NCBI GenBank assembly: GCA_019648995.1
Contig: BLXT01003738.1
Span: 877,747-908,884, forward strand
Direction of reading: 5' to 3'
Source: Plakobranchus ocellatus
Taxonomy: Eukaryota; Mollusca; Gastropoda; Plakobranchidae
DNA length: 31,138 nt
Every line of letters starts with the position of its first letter. The stretch's first letter is position 1. The translations under genes and the position numbers were made by a program. This document shows, one piece after another, positions 11,301 through 18,233 of the stretch. The notes beneath the pieces were generated by a model. The model ran no database searches, was not told where the DNA came from, and worked only from the letters and a program-made list of their open reading frames with translations.

Positions 11301-11346
11301 CCTCTTGGTCAAATTCATTTTCAGATGAGTCCTCAATTACTTCCAT
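62..11346 (-). CDS. ZCCHC7: ZCCHC7-like (Air1/2 family) five-zinc-knuckle protein, whole gene in seven coding exons
   Basis: Exons, 5' to 3' on the minus strand: 11346-10230, 9544-9236, 5550-5396, 3883-3713, 3055-3020, 1831-1718, 331-62. All six introns are GT-AG and every phase joins. The product is 676 residues to an in-frame TAG, or 723 positions if the TAG is decoded. Five CCHC knuckles (C-x2-C-x4-H-x4-C) start at residues 510, 531, 549, 573 and 623. The N-terminal ELEVALYSQTHF matches the vertebrate ZCCHC7 motif around LYSQIHY, and the block after the last knuckle (APSYPFIAFYD) also matches that family. Known role of the family: the RNA-binding subunit that works with a PAPD5/TRF4 poly(A) polymerase and MTR4 helicase in nuclear RNA surveillance. 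The N-terminus (1-475) is low-complexity, acidic and Ser/Lys-rich, with a basic patch at TKKSKL (360-365) that could be a nuclear localisation signal. The vertebrate protein is shorter, about 540 residues. Confidence 0.9.
203..205 (-). other. In-frame amber codon in the ZCCHC7 last exon
   Basis: TAG between CGC and GAT. By alignment with the human EIQQREKRL region it falls where a glutamine stands, so a CAG to TAG change is the simplest explanation. The 46 codons downstream remain free of stops. Confidence 0.85.
332..1717. other. ZCCHC7 intron 6, no recognisable gene
   Basis: AT-rich sequence with a few homopolymers. A 65-codon open stretch on the plus strand (1122-1319) begins at GTG, matches no family I recognise and does not continue; I do not call it a gene. 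Confidence 0.5.
1718..1831 (-). CDS. ZCCHC7: ZCCHC7 coding exon 6, fifth zinc knuckle (residues 597-634)
   Basis: The acceptor is tttccccag|C and the donor GGATAT|GTACGT, phase 0. It encodes a basic linker (SNRKDQIYKGKKNPR) and CYNCGKKGHLGY (623-634). The final cysteine of the knuckle, C636, comes from the next exon, as in the vertebrate CYHCAQKGHYGHEC. Confidence 0.92.
2308..2445. mobile_element. hAT-type MITE, 138 bp, in ZCCHC7 intron 5
   Basis: The left end CAGAGATGGGCA (2308-2319) is the near-perfect inverted copy of the right end TGCTCATCTCTG (2434-2445). A CAG...CTG terminus with a TGGGCA core is typical of hAT elements. TTATAAA flanks both ends directly (2301-2307 and 2446-2452), consistent with an 8-bp target duplication with one changed base. 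A second, looser inverted pair (AATCCTGAG near 2336 and CTGAATTCCGG-side bases near 2405-2432) lies inside. The centre is a TA microsatellite. There is no coding capacity. Confidence 0.75.
2355..2389. repeat. (TA)n microsatellite inside the hAT MITE
   Basis: About 17 AT dinucleotides without interruption, in the centre of the MITE, where it would form the loop of the foldback. Confidence 0.95.
3020..3055 (-). CDS. ZCCHC7: ZCCHC7 coding exon 5, 36-bp microexon (residues 585-596)
   Basis: The acceptor is catctttatcag-like tacag|ATG at 3056 and the donor TTATCA|GTAAGT at 3019. The 12 codons MCPDKWRQLHLS supply the last cysteine of knuckle 4 (C586) and match human ACTEIWRQYHLT. The spacing C-x2-C-x4-H-x4-C across the junction confirms the splice. 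An automatic caller could easily miss this exon, which would lose the fourth knuckle. Confidence 0.9.
3056..3712. other. ZCCHC7 intron 4, nothing firm
   Basis: AT-rich. A minus-strand open stretch at 3476-3201 has no start context or family match. Confidence 0.5.
3713..3883 (-). CDS. ZCCHC7: ZCCHC7 coding exon 4, knuckles 2, 3 and part of 4 (residues 528-584)
   Basis: The acceptor is atttcag|AGG and the donor GCAGAG|GTAATC; 57 whole codons. It encodes knuckle 2 (CIFCCEEGHFFKTC, 531-544), knuckle 3 (CFNCNAPGHKTSDC, 549-562) and the first part of knuckle 4 (CDRCWMTGH, 573-581), which matches human CDRCHMLGH. Knuckle 3 is complete here, whereas the vertebrate protein is degenerate at this place. 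An alternative acceptor two bases in would break the frame. Confidence 0.93.
4090..4830 (-). pseudogene. Decayed unidentified coding relic in ZCCHC7 intron 3
   Basis: Read on the minus strand, protein-like pieces follow one another with frameshifts and stops between them: TNCPTIDNVPRDDNNQYNQ (about 4745-4690), SVLAAFRVAKRTISIKYRQ (about 4540-4480), NANDSTDPQIHWLERH (about 4440-4395), PPQALDLFTQNENLSCG (about 4365-4315) and LLKPKSSVDDLGISYGFLQ (about 4215-4155). The composition is unlike the surrounding AT-rich intron. The pieces look like one old coding insertion, either transposon or processed pseudogene. I do not recognise the family. The opposite-strand 120-codon open frame (4449-4811) is probably a shadow. 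Confidence 0.35.
4831..5395. other. Rest of ZCCHC7 intron 3, nothing recognised
   Basis: AT-rich intron sequence with T and A runs. Open frames here overlap on both strands and show no motif. Confidence 0.5.
5396..5550 (-). CDS. ZCCHC7: ZCCHC7 coding exon 3, first zinc knuckle (residues 476-527)
   Basis: The acceptor cctgatttag|AG completes the split lysine codon; the donor is CCTTTG|GTTAGT, phase 0. It encodes the SEDNWKIDEKD lead-in, close to the vertebrate INWSISDKD, and knuckle 1, CRNCRKDGHLSRDC (510-523). The run of A on the plus strand just upstream (5563-5576) is the polypyrimidine tract of the acceptor. Confidence 0.92.
5611..5983. mobile_element. Candidate foldback element with a reiterated 27-bp end motif
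   Basis: CCTATCCATTCGTATGGGG continuing into TAATTTTG (from 5613) recurs inverted at 5900-5926 and 5957-5983 as GTAATTG.../GTAACTG... followed by TATGGATAAG. Left and inner-right copies agree at about 20 of 27 bases. The two right-hand copies are direct repeats 57 bp apart. A weaker related site with a C10 run lies at 5842-5862. No coding capacity and no clear target duplication were seen. It lies in intron 2, 60 bp from the exon 3 acceptor. Confidence 0.5.
5984..6945. other. ZCCHC7 intron 2, unannotated AT-rich part
   Basis: Only homopolymers and a short (AT)n at 6481-6495 are visible; no gene signal. Confidence 0.5.
6946..6961. mobile_element. Candidate piggyBac terminus (TTAA then CCCTTTCTAGCC)
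   Basis: TTAA at 6946-6949 is followed by CCCTTTCTAGCC. PiggyBac elements insert at TTAA and their terminal repeats usually open with CCC. It lies about 170 bp beyond the transposase stop, on the expected side. I could not find the inverted partner ending GGGTTAA between 8900 and 10200, so the other end is lost or diverged. Confidence 0.4.
7118..8870 (-). pseudogene. Broken piggyBac transposase in ZCCHC7 intron 2
   Basis: Three consecutive minus-strand pieces form one DDE_Tnp_1_7 (piggyBac/PGBD4-like) transposase. The N-terminal piece (8710-8159, plus an acidic lead DSNEDERDFDHDY near 8870-8830 cut off by TAG TAA at 8797-8792) ends HYYKLIST* where a one-base loss shifts the frame. The middle piece (about 8157-7656) has EGMIPTK, KWGIKSFLLCEGET and the second catalytic Asp in VMDRYYNSSFL. 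The last piece (about 7672-7118) has the third Asp in GGGCDNNDQM, RRHSWPRHLF, and a C-terminal Cys-rich domain (CAVCSEKHYRYKR ... CTLCNKKFLCAKC). The first catalytic Asp (family DEGM) is Asn here (AAC, 8153-8151). The second shift falls in a run of ten T (7670-7679). It is in the same orientation as the host gene and almost certainly inactive. Confidence 0.88.
9236..9544 (-). CDS. ZCCHC7: ZCCHC7 coding exon 2 (residues 373-475)
   Basis: The acceptor is ataccatgcag|AT and the donor AAAGCA|GTAAGT. Two bases complete the codon opened by exon 1, and one base passes to exon 3. The exon is acidic and serine-rich. It holds EVIDSDDDSE (388-397) and AVLLSDDE (445-452), both resembling SUMO-interacting motifs (hydrophobic core followed by acid), and the psi-K-x-E motif IKHE (404-407). 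Human ZCCHC7 has similar hydrophobic-SD repeats in its N-terminus. Confidence 0.88.
9545..10229. other. ZCCHC7 intron 1, nothing recognised
   Basis: AT-rich. The 91-codon plus-strand open frame at 9945-10220 overlaps exon 1 sense coding at its end and has no motif. Confidence 0.5.
10230..11346 (-). CDS. ZCCHC7: ZCCHC7 coding exon 1 (residues 1-372)
   Basis: Opens at ATG 11346 (MEVIEDSSENEFDQEE) and ends ACTTCAG|GTAATT at 10230, leaving one base of a split codon. This ATG is chosen because the conserved LYSQTHF motif follows at residues 21-27. The exon contains five sumoylation-type psi-K-x-E/D motifs: VKTE (103), IKED (112), LKTE (142), VKPE (156) and LKTE (184). A Pro/Lys-rich region and a DSDTDTEYSD acidic stretch (341-350) lie near its end. 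A possible 5'UTR splice acceptor (tttctgacag) lies just upstream at 11400-11391, so the mRNA may have a further noncoding exon. Confidence 0.88.
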
Positions 11347-11390
11347 TTTTCAACTAGTATAAGGTTACTTTTCACGCCAAGAATGGTTAC

Positions 11391-11828
11391 CTGTCAGAAA
11401 TAAAAACCAAAAACACTCACACTTCATGATTGCAGGTCTTAATCATAATTATCCGATGGCACCTATAATACTTTGTATTTTAAAAACCCCCATAGAGCTT
11501 TAGCTAAAATAAACATGAATACAATATTATATTCATATAAATGCACAAACAGAAATATATTCCACATTATTTGACAAAATGAAGGCAATTAAGTGTGGAC
11601 AGTTGAAAAATTTACCGAAAAATTATGCTATAAAATAGTTTCATTCAGAAACCAAGATATCTTCAAAATTTTGGAAACAAATTAGTTGAAGAAACATTCA
11701 ATACTTTTGAATTTTATTTAAGAATAGAACTAATCACAGATGCTGAGTTTTAGCAGATTCAGTCCCTTTAGAAATATGATGTAGGCTAAGGAAAATGTGC
11801 CTTTCAGACCTTGAGATTTCATGGGCAA
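11391..11828. other. Upstream flank of ZCCHC7
   Basis: No coding sequence. It may be promoter or 5'UTR intron. The only concrete signal is the possible acceptor at 11400-11391. No TATA box or initiator is convincing. Confidence 0.4.
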
Positions 11829-12213
11829 GGGTCGGTAAGAACACCCAATCGGACCCAACTGGACCCAATCGGACCCAAGCTAATGGTTTATATGTGATAG
11901 AAAGAATCACTTACACCAACGAATCCCTTGGAAAAGACAGAAAAACAACAACACCATCAGTAAATCCTTTGTCTTTTTACAGACACTGCTCACGTCCTTA
12001 ACTTCACTGTCCGACTCAACTTCATAAAGCACAATGTCCTACTAATTTTGGCAACAGTCTTTCGTAGCATTTGGAGCGAAAAAACAACAACAAAAACAAA
12101 ACTGCATTGGCTTTGGACTCCAAGAATAGATAACAAATGAATTTAGAGATATAAACCATTAGCTTGGGTCCAATTGGGTCCGGCTGGGTCCGATTGGGTG
12201 TTCTTACCGACCG
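11829..12213. mobile_element. 385-bp nonautonomous foldback element with 64-bp TIRs and a 9-bp target duplication
   Basis: The left arm 11830-11893 (GGTCGGTAAGAACACCCAAT then CGGACCCA repeats and AAGCTAATGGTTTATAT) is matched inverted at 12149-12212 with about 61 of 64 bases equal. CATGGGCAA flanks both sides (11820-11828 and 12214-12222). Within each arm a 10-bp unit, CAATCGGACC and variants, is iterated three times. Interior about 255 bp, no transposase. A 9-bp duplication with long TIRs fits Mutator-like MITEs best; that class is an inference. Confidence 0.85.
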
Positions 12214-12330
12214 CATGGGCAATGGTTATTTACTGTGATATATGACAAGTTGAGAGCATCTACATATTTCTCTTCTTGGTACTTATAGAAGGTGTATTCA
12301 CGGATGATTCAAAAGTCTAGCTAACACACC
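12214..12330. other. Short spacer after the foldback element
   Basis: Begins with the right target-site copy CATGGGCAA; nothing else seen. Confidence 0.5.
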
Positions 12331-12770
12331 GATCTAGATCTAATCTAGATCACTGCAGTTCAAACCAAAGAAACAGGCTAAATTTTTAAAACTTTTCTTT
12401 ATATAAATCTGTACCTAGATTCTAGATCTAGAATCTTGATCTCTTCTATTATAATTTTGAAACTGAAATCAATTTTAAATGAGACAATGATTCGGCGAGA
12501 CTCTCCCCTTGCTTCGTTCGGCCCTATTTTTAAATTGTGCCTGTTGAGGATGTTGTGTGTAAGGATCCAAATCTAGATCTATCATCTAGATTCTAGATCT
12601 AGATCTAGACTACATCTTTTAAAAGTTAAATCTTTTCGAGATTAAATGTCTAATTATAATAGGGGATAAGCCTACACACTGATTCTTGATCTAGATCTGG
12701 CTGAGATTCCAAGAAAGAGGCCAGACTTACAAAGAAACGTTCAAATCTAGATCTCTAGATCTATCTCATG
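12331..12770. repeat. Cluster of palindromic TCTAGATC repeats
   Basis: AGATCT and TCTAGA alternate in short arrays at about 12331-12352, 12417-12444, 12570-12609, 12690-12700 and 12746-12765, separated by unique sequence. Smaller copies occur at 8751-8780 (inside the piggyBac relic) and 26056-26066. Both hexamers are palindromes, so the arrays read the same on both strands. Confidence 0.85.
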
Positions 12771-12961
12771 TGCTTCTAGTATTTCTAGTTTGTTTTACGT
12801 CCCCTAAGCTTTTACGGAAAACTTATTCGGGGAGCCCATGTGCTTCTACAGAATCGATTCTGACTTTATAGTTCAGTGCTTCGCACATTGTTGTTGTTAT
12901 GCTCTTCTGTGCGTGAATACAAAAAAGATTTGCAGGTTTGTTTACCTATGATTGAATCGCA

Positions 12962-13043
12962 TTCTTCTTCTTCTTCTTCTTCTTCTTCTTCTTCTTCTTC
13001 TTCTTCTTCTTCTTTTTCTTCTTCTTCTTCTTCTTCTTCTTCT
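12962..13043. repeat. (TTC)n microsatellite running into the assembly gap
   Basis: About 27 TTC units with one interruption (TTTTTC near 13012), ended by the gap. Long reading frames across this array and the gap are artefacts. Confidence 0.97.
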
Positions 13044-13320
13044 NNNNNNNNNNNNNNNNNNNNNNNNNNNNNNNNNNNNNNNNNNNNNNNNNNNNNNNNN
13101 NNNNNNNNNNNNNNNNNNNNNNNNNNNNNNNNNNNNNNNNNNNNNNNNNNNNNNNNNNNNNNNNNNNNNNNNNNNNNNNNNNNNNNNNNNNNNNNNNNNN
13201 NNNNNNNNNNNNNNNNNNNNNNNNNNNNNNNNNNNNNNNNNNNNNNNNNNNNNNNNNNNNNNNNNNNNNNNNNNNNNNNNNNNNNNNNNNNNNNNNNNNN
13301 NNNNNNNNNNNNNNNNNNNN
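13044..13320. other. Assembly gap (277 N)
   Basis: Unknown sequence between a TTC array and a TTA array; the true length is uncertain. Confidence 1.
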
Positions 13321-13366
<46 letters not shown>

Positions 13367-13405
13367 CATTATTATTTATATTATTATTATTATTATTATT
13401 ATTAA

Positions 13406-13444
<39 letters not shown>
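13321..13444. repeat. (TTA)n microsatellite leaving the gap
   Basis: About 40 TTA units with a few variants (TCA, TTTATA, TTAATA). Confidence 0.97.
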
Positions 13445-13546
13445 CGCCTTTTACCATTATTAGAATCATTAAGATAGTATCCAACGGTAGCAGTACTCTA
13501 ATGAAAGAAGAAGAAAAAGTAGTTCCAGAAGTAGAAGTTTTTTCTA

Positions 13547-13557
13547 AAATAATAATG

Positions 13558-13632
<75 letters not shown>

Positions 13633-13695
13633 TAATACATTTATGTATTTGTTTATTTATTTATTTATTTATTTATTTATTCATAAATAAATAAA
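13547..13695. repeat. (TAA)n array followed by (TTTA)n
   Basis: ATA/TAA triplets from 13547 to 13632, then TTTA tetranucleotides from about 13650 to 13680 with an inverted AATAAATAAA at 13686-13695. The TAA array is the reverse-strand image of the TTA array 100 bp to its left, so the two can pair as a hairpin. Confidence 0.93.
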
Positions 13696-13760
13696 GCTTT
13701 TTACTCATTACGGACTATATCGCTTTTGTGACACGATGCCAGGGTTGTTGGTGTCATTGT

Positions 13761-13783
13761 TGCTGCTGCTGCTGCTGCTGCTG
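13761..13783. repeat. (TGC)n short microsatellite
   Basis: Seven to eight TGC units, uninterrupted. Confidence 0.9.
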
Positions 13784-14148
13784 TTTTGTATTTATATATA
13801 GGTCTTATTAGTGTAATATGTAACTAGACAATCTGGTGAATCAAAACTGGGCCAAAAAGTTCATACACACCAGAAATATGGAATCTTTCATTGCCCAATT
13901 ATTTCCCAGTTACAGAATACACGTTTGATCAAATAACGGTACAATGACTTTTTTTGGTTGCGTGTTCATGTTGAAATAAAATTTGCCTCTGTCTAACAAG
14001 TCATTGTAATTTTAACCTAAAAGAAAAACATTTTTATCCACCTGATTGAAATTGAGATAATAATCCATTAGGGGGGAGGGGATTCAAATTTGGAAATGAA
14101 TAAACTGCAGATGGCGCCATGCTTTTATTTCATTATAAACAATGCCTA

Positions 14149-14681
14149 GTAATTCGTTTACTCATTAAACAGATATGTAGGAAAAAAAACTTTGTATAAC
14201 AATTATACAGGCACGTGGAGTGAAGTAATTCGTTTCTCATTAAGTGGACATGTGGGGGAAAGGAACCTTGTATAACAATTTTACAGGCACTTGGAGTGAA
14301 GTAATTCGTTTACTCATTAAACAGACATGGGGGGAAAAGAACTTTGTATAACAATTTTACAGGCAACTGGAGTGAAGTAATTCGTTTACTCATTATACAG
14401 ACGTGTGGGGAAAAGAACTTTGTATAACAATTTTACAGGCAACTGGAGTGAAGTAATTCGTTTACTCATTAAACAGACATGTGGGGAAAAGAACTTTGTA
14501 TAATAATTTTACAGGCACTTGGAGTGAAGCAATTCGTTTACTCATTAAACAGACATGTGGGGAAAAGAACTTTGTATAACAATTTTACAGGCACGTGGAG
14601 TGAAGTAATTCGTTTACTCATTAAACAGACATGTGGGGAAAAGAACTTTGTATAACAATTTTACAGGCACGTAGGGTAAGG
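14149..14681. repeat. 76-bp tandem repeat, seven units
   Basis: The start GTAATTCGTTTACTCATTAA recurs at 14149, 14225, 14301, 14377, 14453, 14529 and 14605, exactly 76 bases apart each time. Each unit holds ACAGACATGTGGGGAAAAGA, ACTTTGTATAACAATTTTAC and AGGCACGTGGAGTGAA. Units differ by a few substitutions. Degenerate units (TTTTACAGA..., GGAACTTTGTGTAAC) continue to about 14800, so the array was once longer. Confidence 0.95.
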
Positions 14682-14952
14682 AAATCTGTGCGCCGATTTT
14701 ACAGATGAGAAGACTGGGGAACTTTGTGTAACTTTTATAACGATGGATGGACTGAGATCGAGGATTTTGTGTATCTGTTTTACAGACGCATGGTCTGAAG
14801 GAATTTGTGTTCGGTGCTTCCTAAACGTCACCCTCTATCTATTTTGTGAGAGTTGTGAAGCAGCAACAACAGCAGTAGCCTTGTAATAAATGTAGTGCTT
14901 GTTGTAAGCATTGAAGAGAGTAGAAGAGATAGGAGTAGCAGCAGAAAGGTAC

Positions 14953-15297
14953 AGCATGAGTTTTTTCATCAGTTTATTAAGCAAGATACCTGTTAAGACT
15001 GCAAGAAAAATTAGACATTGATGGTAAAGATCTGAGAGTAATTAGAAATCTATACTGGGATCAAACTGCATCTGTAAGAATTGAAGGAGAACATAATGAT
15101 TTAAATCCACCAAAAGAGGTATGAGGCAGGAATGTGTAATAACTCCTGATCGCTTTAATCTATAGAGTGAAATAATCTTAAGGAATATAGAGGATAATAC
15201 ACCAATAAAGTTGATCCGAATAATCTCAGGCATGCAGATGATTCAGCTTTAATTGCAAAATCTGTTGAAGCACTTCAAAAATCTTTAGATATCGTTG
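14953..15297 (+). pseudogene. RTE-like LINE reverse transcriptase fragment, plus strand
   Basis: Plus-strand frames give LDIDGKDLRVIRNLYWDQT, SVRIEGEH, GMRQECVITPDRFNLYSEI (15115-15165, with a stop) and LRHADDSALIAKSVEALQK (about 15220-15280). These are RT palm motifs of RTE/BovB-like non-LTR elements; the catalytic YADD is HADD here. Frameshifts and stops make it dead. It is cut at about 15297, where an inverted copy begins. Confidence 0.75.
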
Positions 15298-17690
15298 TCT
15301 CATTTCATGTGTGCATCTAACAGCTGATGTTATCAGGTAGACAATATATTTGAATATTGTTCCGTAATTTTTTTCCCTTGCCAGCGATATGGCATTTGGG
15401 ATTAGAAGATTTCTTTTAGATGACCATTTATTCCGTTTTTTTTTCCACATTCAAAGACAGGTCCATTCTTTTGCTCTCTACAACATCAATATATTACTGT
15501 TCACCATATTCTGCGATTAAAACTGTATCATCTGCACACCTGAGATTATCAAGATTTTCCCATTTACTTTGAAGCCAGAAATATCCTTTAGATTCCTCAA
15601 GATTATTTCACTAAATAGATTAAAACAATCAGAAGACATTACACATCACATGCATCATATTCTTTTGATGGCAACGAAACCTTTGTACTCTCCTTCAATT
15701 ATTACAGACACAGCATGCGCCCAGTGTAGATTTCTTATTACTCTCAAATCTTTATCTGTGTCTAATTTTCTAGTGTGTGAAACAGATTTTCATGTTTGTT
15801 TACTGTGTTGACAACGGCCTTAGAATAATCAATGAAGCAGAAATGTAATGAATGTCTTGTTTGTACTTCTATACACCTTTCCATAAAGCGAATATCTGCA
15901 TTGCTTTTCTTTATCAAGCACAAAGCCAAAATATTTTTGTAGATTTCATTCATCAGCACTTACAACAGGATTTTTGTAAAATGGGAACATTAAACTGATC
16001 GTCCTGTGGAGTTCACATTTTGTCGCACCCGGTGTTTTAGGTAGTAGTATGAAAGCCTCTGGGATTGTGCCACTGGCATTATTATATTGGTGTAGGGAGT
16101 CTTGTAGACAGATCTATTCCTAAATTATAACTATATTGCTTTATCTATTTCATTTGGTATGTTATTTGGCCTTGGCTTTTAAAGTTTTTTTTTGTTTTTT
16201 GTTTTCCCGTTTTATCGCTTCCTTTACCAATATCTTTAATAATAATTGGACCTTGTATGTTTTTCCTTTTTTTTCCCCAGAGTTTTTCAGTTTTCATCCC
16301 TGTCATCTTTGAAAAGATCCTCAACATTTTCGGGCCATGTGATTATATAAGTATTTCCTCCTTTTCGTTTTAATATTGTTTCGTCTTTTGATGTAAAGGA
16401 GCCAGGACTACTGGATTTGTATTTCTTACCACTCACATCATTACTTTTTAGCATGCTTGAATTTGCTGTCTATATTCAACTTTTGTTCTGCTTCCTGACA
16501 TTGGTCATCGATCTATTCATCTTTTACCACATTGAATTTCATCTCGATTATTTTGTTTAGGTCTTTGTAATTTCTTCCGTCAAGTCTATGATTTCTTTGA
16601 TTATCCATTTATTCTACTCTTTTGTATCCTTTTCGGGAATGTTTTGCTTCGTTCGCTTAGCTATTATAAGTGATTTTTGCATTTCTGACTATTGTTTTTC
16701 TTCCTCTAGGACGTTGTTTAGAGTCTCGTATATGTTTTTGTATAGCTACAGCATTATGTGTCTTAGTCTTTCATCAGAGTTTCGTTAGTCCATTTGGAAT
16801 TTAGGATTGACCTATGCCTTTTTCGAGTTTGTTATTTATTTCAAGTTTACACATGACTGGAATATGATCTGAATCACAATCTGCTCCCAACAGTGATTCA
16901 GAGGTTTTGATGGCTTTTCGCAATCGTTTTTGAATGAGAATATAATATAATGTTTCTACCTCTATCATCAGGGCTCTTTCATGTACACTGTCGTCTAGAG
17001 TTTTTTTTCATACCAGGTATTTGTGATGGTAAACTCACTGATTTGGCACTAGTCATTTAGATTACCCCAATTTCATTTACCTTGCCACTTGGTTCAACAG
17101 CATCTTCTACCCTTTATTCAAAACTTTTGCATTTCAATCTCCCATTATTATAATTATATCCTAAAATTTTAGATAGCCCTTTGCTAAAAAAAAAAAAAAA
17201 AAAAAAACACTCTTACAGCTTCATATCCCCTATCGGATGTTGGTACATATATTTGAATGGCGCCATTGAGTTACAACTGCTCTGTCTAAAATCGGACACC
17301 AGCTCCCAAGACTTTTTGCTGTCGTTTCATAAAAAATAGATGCCAATGCCTCTTTCATGTGCACCCCCCCCCTCCCCCAAGGTAAATTAGACTTTTCCAC
17401 GTCTAGCTTTATGGAACCTGCTCTTTTCTATATTACTTTGGCTAGTCCTAGGATGTTTAGGTTTACTCTGTCCATTTCTTGATCAAAATTGTTTAACTTA
17501 TTCTTTTGGTGCAGTGCACGCACCTTCCACATTACTGCTTTTAATATTAATTTTATATTCATTTTGCAAGAAGATTCTGGATGAAGACCGAGAGCCACCT
17601 GCTGCACATGGCTATCCCTGCCGAACAAGGTATTTGGATCCAAATCACGAACCCCCTTAATGTTTTTAACGGAGATCATTACAGAGCTTT
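15298..17690 (-). pseudogene. RTE-like LINE relic, endonuclease to reverse transcriptase, minus strand
   Basis: Reading down the minus strand: an N-terminal leader with FGRDSHVQQVALGL (about 17620-17580); the endonuclease start WKVRALHQKNKL ... MDRVNLNILGLAKV (17530-17430); degenerate endonuclease with ERGIGI and APTSD-like pieces (17400-17220); linker KNIQGPIIIKDIGKG; IPEAFILLPKTPG and CELHRTISLM (16080-15990); RT motifs IEVQTRHSLHFCFIDYSKA (15870-15800), DKDLRVIRNLHW, CVMSSDCFNLFSEIILRNL and LRCADDTVLIAE (15550-15505); and IVYLITSAVRCTHEMRQR (15345-15300). Many stops and shifts are present. The order and length fit one RTE-type ORF2. Confidence 0.78.
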
Positions 17691-18049
17691 GAGATTGATT
17701 GTACTTGGAAAATTACAGTAGTTTCTCTTTGCCTACTGTTGGTTTTGCTTACGGGCTCTCTGCTAGCTTTGTTTTTTAGCTAATCGACAAGCTGGTGTAC
17801 TGTAAGTTATATCCCCACACATCGTGAAAAAAAAACCAACAAGTTAATTTTTTAGTTGAATTAAAAAAGTTTTTCAGGCTGCAAACTTTCACAGCTTGAC
17901 ATGACACTGTTCATCAGGAGTGCATGTGCATTTAAAAATCCCTTTGTTTTTCTGTAAATAACTTGGGTGATACTGATTTCATCACCCGAGTATTGCAGAT
18001 CAATTTGAGACACAAAGAGGAGAAAGAAAAGCAAATCAAACGAAAAAAA
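17691..18049. other. Spacer between the LINE relic and the cadherin 3' end
   Basis: No gene seen. An A20 run at 17188-17207 lies inside the LINE relic rather than at its end. Confidence 0.45.
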
Positions 18050-18074
18050 CCTTTTTATTTAAAAAAAAATAAAG

Positions 18075-18080
18075 TTTATT
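18075..18080 (-). promoter_or_regulatory. Candidate poly(A) signal AATAAA
   Basis: AATAAA on the minus strand, followed by a T-rich stretch and a second AATAAA (AAATAAAAAGG near 18055). It would end the cadherin transcript if the 18233 exon is its last. Confidence 0.35.
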
Positions 18081-18216
18081 TTAATGCGGTAAAGAGAACA
18101 TATGTATGGCTAGATACTTTAATTAAAGTATTTATGTACAATACATTTAAGAATGAGAAACAGCATAACAAGCACACATTGAGCTACAATTAAATAAAAA
18201 TGAGGGTAATAAAATA

Positions 18217-18233
18217 TTACAAAACACTCACAG
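18217..18233 (-). CDS. Candidate terminal exon of the cadherin gene
   Basis: The acceptor tgccttcttctgcag (18248-18234) is followed by CT, which completes the split codon of the previous exon, then GTG AGT GTT TTG TAA. The tail would be KYRRYMETRQ-T-SVSVL with stop at 18219-18217. An AATAAA lies 137 bases downstream. The call rests on one good acceptor, the phase and the poly(A) signal; a longer tail encoded further left cannot be excluded. Confidence 0.3.

Noticed and set aside
12866..13640. Very long open frames on both strands (poly-S, poly-L, poly-I, poly-N, poly-E)
   Set aside because: They are translations of triplet microsatellites and of the N gap.
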